Source: CAZLMW01 sp964560875
GTDB lineage: Bacteria > Myxococcota_A > UBA9042
Length of the DNA: 64,000 nt
Direction: 5' to 3'
NCBI GenBank assembly: GCA_964560875.1
Contig: CAZLMW010000015.1
Location: forward strand, 1 to 64,000
Shown here: piece by piece, positions 62,046-64,000 of the stretch
How positions within the stretch are numbered: position 1 is the first letter of the stretch
Layout of the letters: the number at the start of each line of letters is the position of its first letter
The notes under the pieces: model-generated
Database searches by the model: none
Seen by the model: only the letters and a program-made list of their open reading frames with translations
Told to the model about the DNA's origin: nothing
Made by a program: the position numbers and the translations under genes

Positions 62046-62076
62046 ACGTGGCCAAGCACCTGCTCGGGAGTCGCTC

Positions 62077-62358
62077 GTGACCGTCGAGCCCGACCTGGAC
62101 GAGTTGCCCGCGGCGACCGGCGACGACATCCGTTTCGAGCGCCTCCCTGACTGGCAGAGCGCGGCGTCGGTGTTACCCATCTATCCGCTCTGTCGGTCTC
62201 TGTTTTCACAGTCGCCCGCCAACACGGGACGTCCGTCGCTGCAGCAAGAGATCCCGTTGTTGAGCGAGAAGATCCGGCGTGGCGCTCGACAAGTATGGGG
62301 TACCAAGATGAAGGAACAGTTGGCGAGGCCGAAACTGTGCTCGCCCACGTTGGGGTAG
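62077..62358 (+). CDS. Short hypothetical protein at the end of the ATPase cassette
   Basis: 93 aa from GTG 62077, 31 bp after the ATPase stop. The first 60 residues look real (VEPDLDELPAATGDDIRFER, then LPDWQSAASVLPIYPLCRSL), but residues from ~77 on (MKEQLARPKLCSPTLG) are coded by the right direct repeat and match the end of the HTH protein upstream. The gene therefore appears to have lost its own end and gained the repeat's. It may be a fusion product of the insertion event and not functional. Confidence 0.4.
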   Translation: MTVEPDLDELPAATGDDIRFERLPDWQSAASVLPIYPLCRSLFSQSPANTGRPSLQQEIPLLSEKIRRGARQVWGTKMKEQLARPKLCSPTLG

Positions 62359-62394
62359 CCCCCACTCGTCGTCACTTGGGGCCGGGGTCTACGC
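62306..62394. repeat. Direct repeat, right copy, flanking the ATPase cassette
   Basis: An 89-bp sequence nearly identical to 60312-60399, in the same orientation, with 1906 bp between the copies. It spans the end of the short hypothetical gene and the 3' end of the XRE gene on the minus strand. Confidence 0.92.
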
Positions 62395-63043
62395 CCTCAT
62401 CCGTGCGGCGCTCAGCCTGCTCGAGGCGCTCAAATACCTCGGCCTGGCGCTCGGCGAGATGCCGGACGAGCGACCGCACGGCGCGCAGGTCAGGTATGTC
62501 CAGGACATCGAGTTCCGCTCCAATGTCCTCCACGAGGGTATCGCGAGTCACGCGCCTCACGCCGCTCATCGGGCTCGGTTCGCGGCCGTTGTGCGAACTC
62601 TCGCCGCTGTCCTGCACACGACGCTGCGAGGGGATGACAAGCGTTGCGGCACGTCGCCGCCGCACCCGTTGCACCTCGGGCTCGTTTGGTTCGCGAGGAT
62701 TGCGGCGCCTCACCTTGCGCAACCGCGCACGTCGTCGTTCGCGCTGTTCGCCGGAGGAAGGAAGCTCGTAGCCCGACGACTCGTCTTCGGCGATGCCGCG
62801 TGTCTCGTCGCCAAGCAGCGTCCCCGCGGTTGTTTCGAAGGTGTCGGCGAGCCGCTTGAGGGTTGGAAAACTCGGCAACGACTGGCCGCGTTCAATGCGC
62901 GCGTAGCTCTCCGTCGAAAGGTCGATGCGTGCAGCGACCTCCTGTTGCGTCCATGACCTTCGATCGCGCAGCACACGCAGCCGATCGCCGATGCCGTCGG
63001 CCATCTCGCGCGCAACGTCGCTGTCCTGGGGCCGGCGCGGCAC
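62372..63043 (-). CDS. XRE-family HTH regulator with long C-terminal region
   Basis: 223 aa from ATG 63043. The HTH_3 domain (residues ~18-72) reads LRVLRDRRSWTQQEVAARID, then LSTESYARIERGQSLPSFPT and LKRLADTFETTAGTLLGD. A very basic, disordered middle (RERRRARLRKVRRR) leads to a C-terminal coiled coil (VRSLVRHLAERQAEVFERLE). The last residues (VDPGPK) come from the right direct repeat; the left repeat carries the same ending without the rest of the gene. Divergently, across a palindromic region, lies an exported lipoprotein gene. Confidence 0.85.
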   Translation of the reverse strand: MPRRPQDSDVAREMADGIGDRLRVLRDRRSWTQQEVAARIDLSTESYARIERGQSLPSFPTLKRLADTFETTAGTLLGDETRGIAEDESSGYELPSSGEQRERRRARLRKVRRRNPREPNEPEVQRVRRRRAATLVIPSQRRVQDSGESSHNGREPSPMSGVRRVTRDTLVEDIGAELDVLDIPDLRAVRSLVRHLAERQAEVFERLEQAERRTDEGVDPGPK

Positions 63044-63100
63044 GTTCTACCCCCCTCGTTGGCGTGTTCCAGCCTACGCGACGCGTCGGACACCGAAAGG

Positions 63101-63178
63101 ATGTGTTGCATGGGGCAAAACTACATATTGAGTATGTCATATCCGATTCTATAGGGTAGTCTTGCCAACGCAACACAT
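63101..63178. promoter_or_regulatory. Long imperfect palindrome between XRE and lipoprotein genes
   Basis: ATGTGTTGC (63101-63109), GGCAA (63114-63118) and ACTAC (63120-63124) pair with GTAGT (63156-63160), TTGCC (63162-63166) and GCAACACAT (63170-63178). The small internal loops are 4/3 and 1/1 bases and the apical loop is 31 bases. Inside that loop ACATA-TTGAG-TATGT (from 63123) is a second inverted repeat. It may be an operator of the XRE protein or a mobile-element end. Confidence 0.6.
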
Positions 63179-63270
63179 TGGTTCATGGCCGGGAAATCGC
63201 AAACAAGGCGACCAGAGGCTTCACGGCACAACGCAACAAGGTGTGCGTGGCCGGATACGAACGAGGGGGA

Positions 63271-64000
63271 ATGATGGCGAAGACAATCCTGATGATGGCA
63301 TCGCTCGGCGTCGCCCTGTTCGGCTGCGCGTCGGGTGCTACGGGCGGCGGCGGAGGCTATCCAACCGGAGGCAGCAGCAGTTCCACGAGCAGCTCGGGTG
63401 CTTCGTCGGGGGCGTCTTCGTCGGGTGGGTCGACATCGGGAGGTTCCTCTGGCGCGTCATCGGGGTTCGACGCCGGGCCCGGGTGCAGCGTGTCTTGTAC
63501 CGCGGGGACGACGGCCTGCACGCCGCAGGGTCTGATTCGGACGTGCATCCAAAACGCTTCGGGGTGCTGGCACATGTCCCAGCCAGCGGCGTGTCCGACG
63601 TTCCAGACCTGCAAAGGCACCACGTGCGTCAAGGCGTGTACCGACGAATGCACACCGGGTACGACCGCATGCAAGGGAAGCCAGGTCGTGCTGTGCTCCA
63701 AGGGCGCGGACGGTTGCGGTCACCCGGCCCCGCCCACGGCGTGCCCAGCCGGCAAGGTCTGCGAGTTCGGGTCCTGCGGTAACTGTGTCGGCCACGACAA
63801 GTGCAGCACTACCCAGGTGTGTCTCCACGGCGCGTGCACTGCGGCTTCGGGGCTGACCTACACGTTCACTTTCGTCAGCGCGAAGGTCCCAGAGAAGGAC
63901 CCGGCCACCGGGGGCAGCTGGGACGGACTCGGCGGGTTGCCAGACCCGCGCGTGGTGTTGCGTGTCGACGAGAAGGTCATCTGCGTCACATCGACGGCCT
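63271..64000 (+). CDS. Cys-rich exported lipoprotein, cut by the right edge
   Basis: 243 residues are visible from ATG 63271, with AGGGGGA directly upstream; the frame runs off the window. The lipoprotein signal ends SLGVALFGC. A Ser/Gly-rich linker (residues ~20-65) follows, then ~18 Cys to residue ~190 in paired units (CTAGTTACTPQGLIRTC; CPTFQTCKGTTCVKACTDEC; CPAGKVCEFGSCGNC). From ~195 on there is LTYTFTFVSAKVPEKDP, then GLGGLPDPRVVLRVDEKVIC, like a C2-type beta domain seen in myxobacterial surface proteins. It is likely a surface lipoprotein. It resembles the style of the proteins at 1.3 and 15.6 kb. Function unknown. Confidence 0.85.
   Translation, partial: MMAKTILMMASLGVALFGCASGATGGGGGYPTGGSSSSTSSSGASSGASSSGGSTSGGSSGASSGFDAGPGCSVSCTAGTTACTPQGLIRTCIQNASGCWHMSQPAACPTFQTCKGTTCVKACTDECTPGTTACKGSQVVLCSKGADGCGHPAPPTACPAGKVCEFGSCGNCVGHDKCSTTQVCLHGACTAASGLTYTFTFVSAKVPEKDPATGGSWDGLGGLPDPRVVLRVDEKVICVTSTA

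Noticed and set aside
63101..63178. Integron attC site
   Set aside because: The arms lack the RYYYAAC and GTTRRRY core sites in the required places and there is no integrase or cassette array nearby, so only an unexplained palindrome is claimed.

Overview
The window is high-GC and almost fully coding. It looks like a draft-assembly piece of a myxobacterium-like (Myxococcota/Polyangia-type) chromosome. This rests on gene content, not on a marker gene: cysteine-rich exported proteins with long Ser/Gly linkers and a CDGxDNDCDG motif, several lipoproteins carrying a GTxPDDM N-terminal motif, two NtrC-type two-component pairs and large SNF2 helicases. A run of 100 N (15491-15590) marks an assembly gap. 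I saw no rRNA, tRNA or CRISPR array.

Region 1 (1-13.3 kb) is a helicase block: the start of a PLD/DUF3427-type helicase (cut by the left edge), a 1369-aa SNF2 ATPase, a 1200-aa protein with two complete superfamily-1 motors (UPF1/COG1112-like, then UvrD-like), and a divergent SNF2 ATPase with two SWIM zinc fingers. A small hypothetical gene and a Cys-rich lipoprotein lie among them. Region 2 (13.3-20.8 kb) holds an outer-membrane barrel, a His-rich BNR-like lipoprotein, a giant Cys-repeat protein interrupted by the gap, a three-gene operon (ATC-hydrolase-like, P-loop ATPase, membrane coiled coil) and a broken methyltransferase.

Region 3 (20.8-42.4 kb) is a coherent copper (or copper/silver) homeostasis island. 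It contains two histidine kinase/NtrC-type regulator pairs, a CusCBA-type RND efflux system whose adaptor carries heavy-metal-binding and DUF3347-like domains, a secreted His/Lys-repeat DUF3347-like protein, a cupredoxin, a YtkA-like lipoprotein, a haem-binding porin-like protein, two paralogous c-type cytochromes, and tandem lipoproteins of an unfamiliar family. Candidate sigma-54 (-24/-12) promoters precede the DUF3347/kinase/regulator operon, the porin/cupredoxin/cytochrome operon and the barrel gene at 13.4 kb, which fits control by the local NtrC-type activators.

Region 4 (42.5-63.3 kb) is accessory. It has a decayed, internally deleted copy of the dual-motor helicase gene; a fusion of a degenerate ImmA/IrrE-like domain with an ERCC4 nuclease and HhH; a zinc-ribbon/Gp157-like protein; TPR-like and DUF1186-like proteins; a GIY-YIG-like protein divergent from an XRE regulator over a palindromic operator; an ietAS-type AAA ATPase/subtilase defence pair; a protein with three SspB-like repeats; and a STAND-type ATPase/nuclease gene flanked by 88-89-bp direct repeats, with a near-consensus promoter that predicts a leaderless mRNA. 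The right edge cuts a Cys-rich lipoprotein gene that lies next to an XRE-type gene and a long imperfect palindrome.
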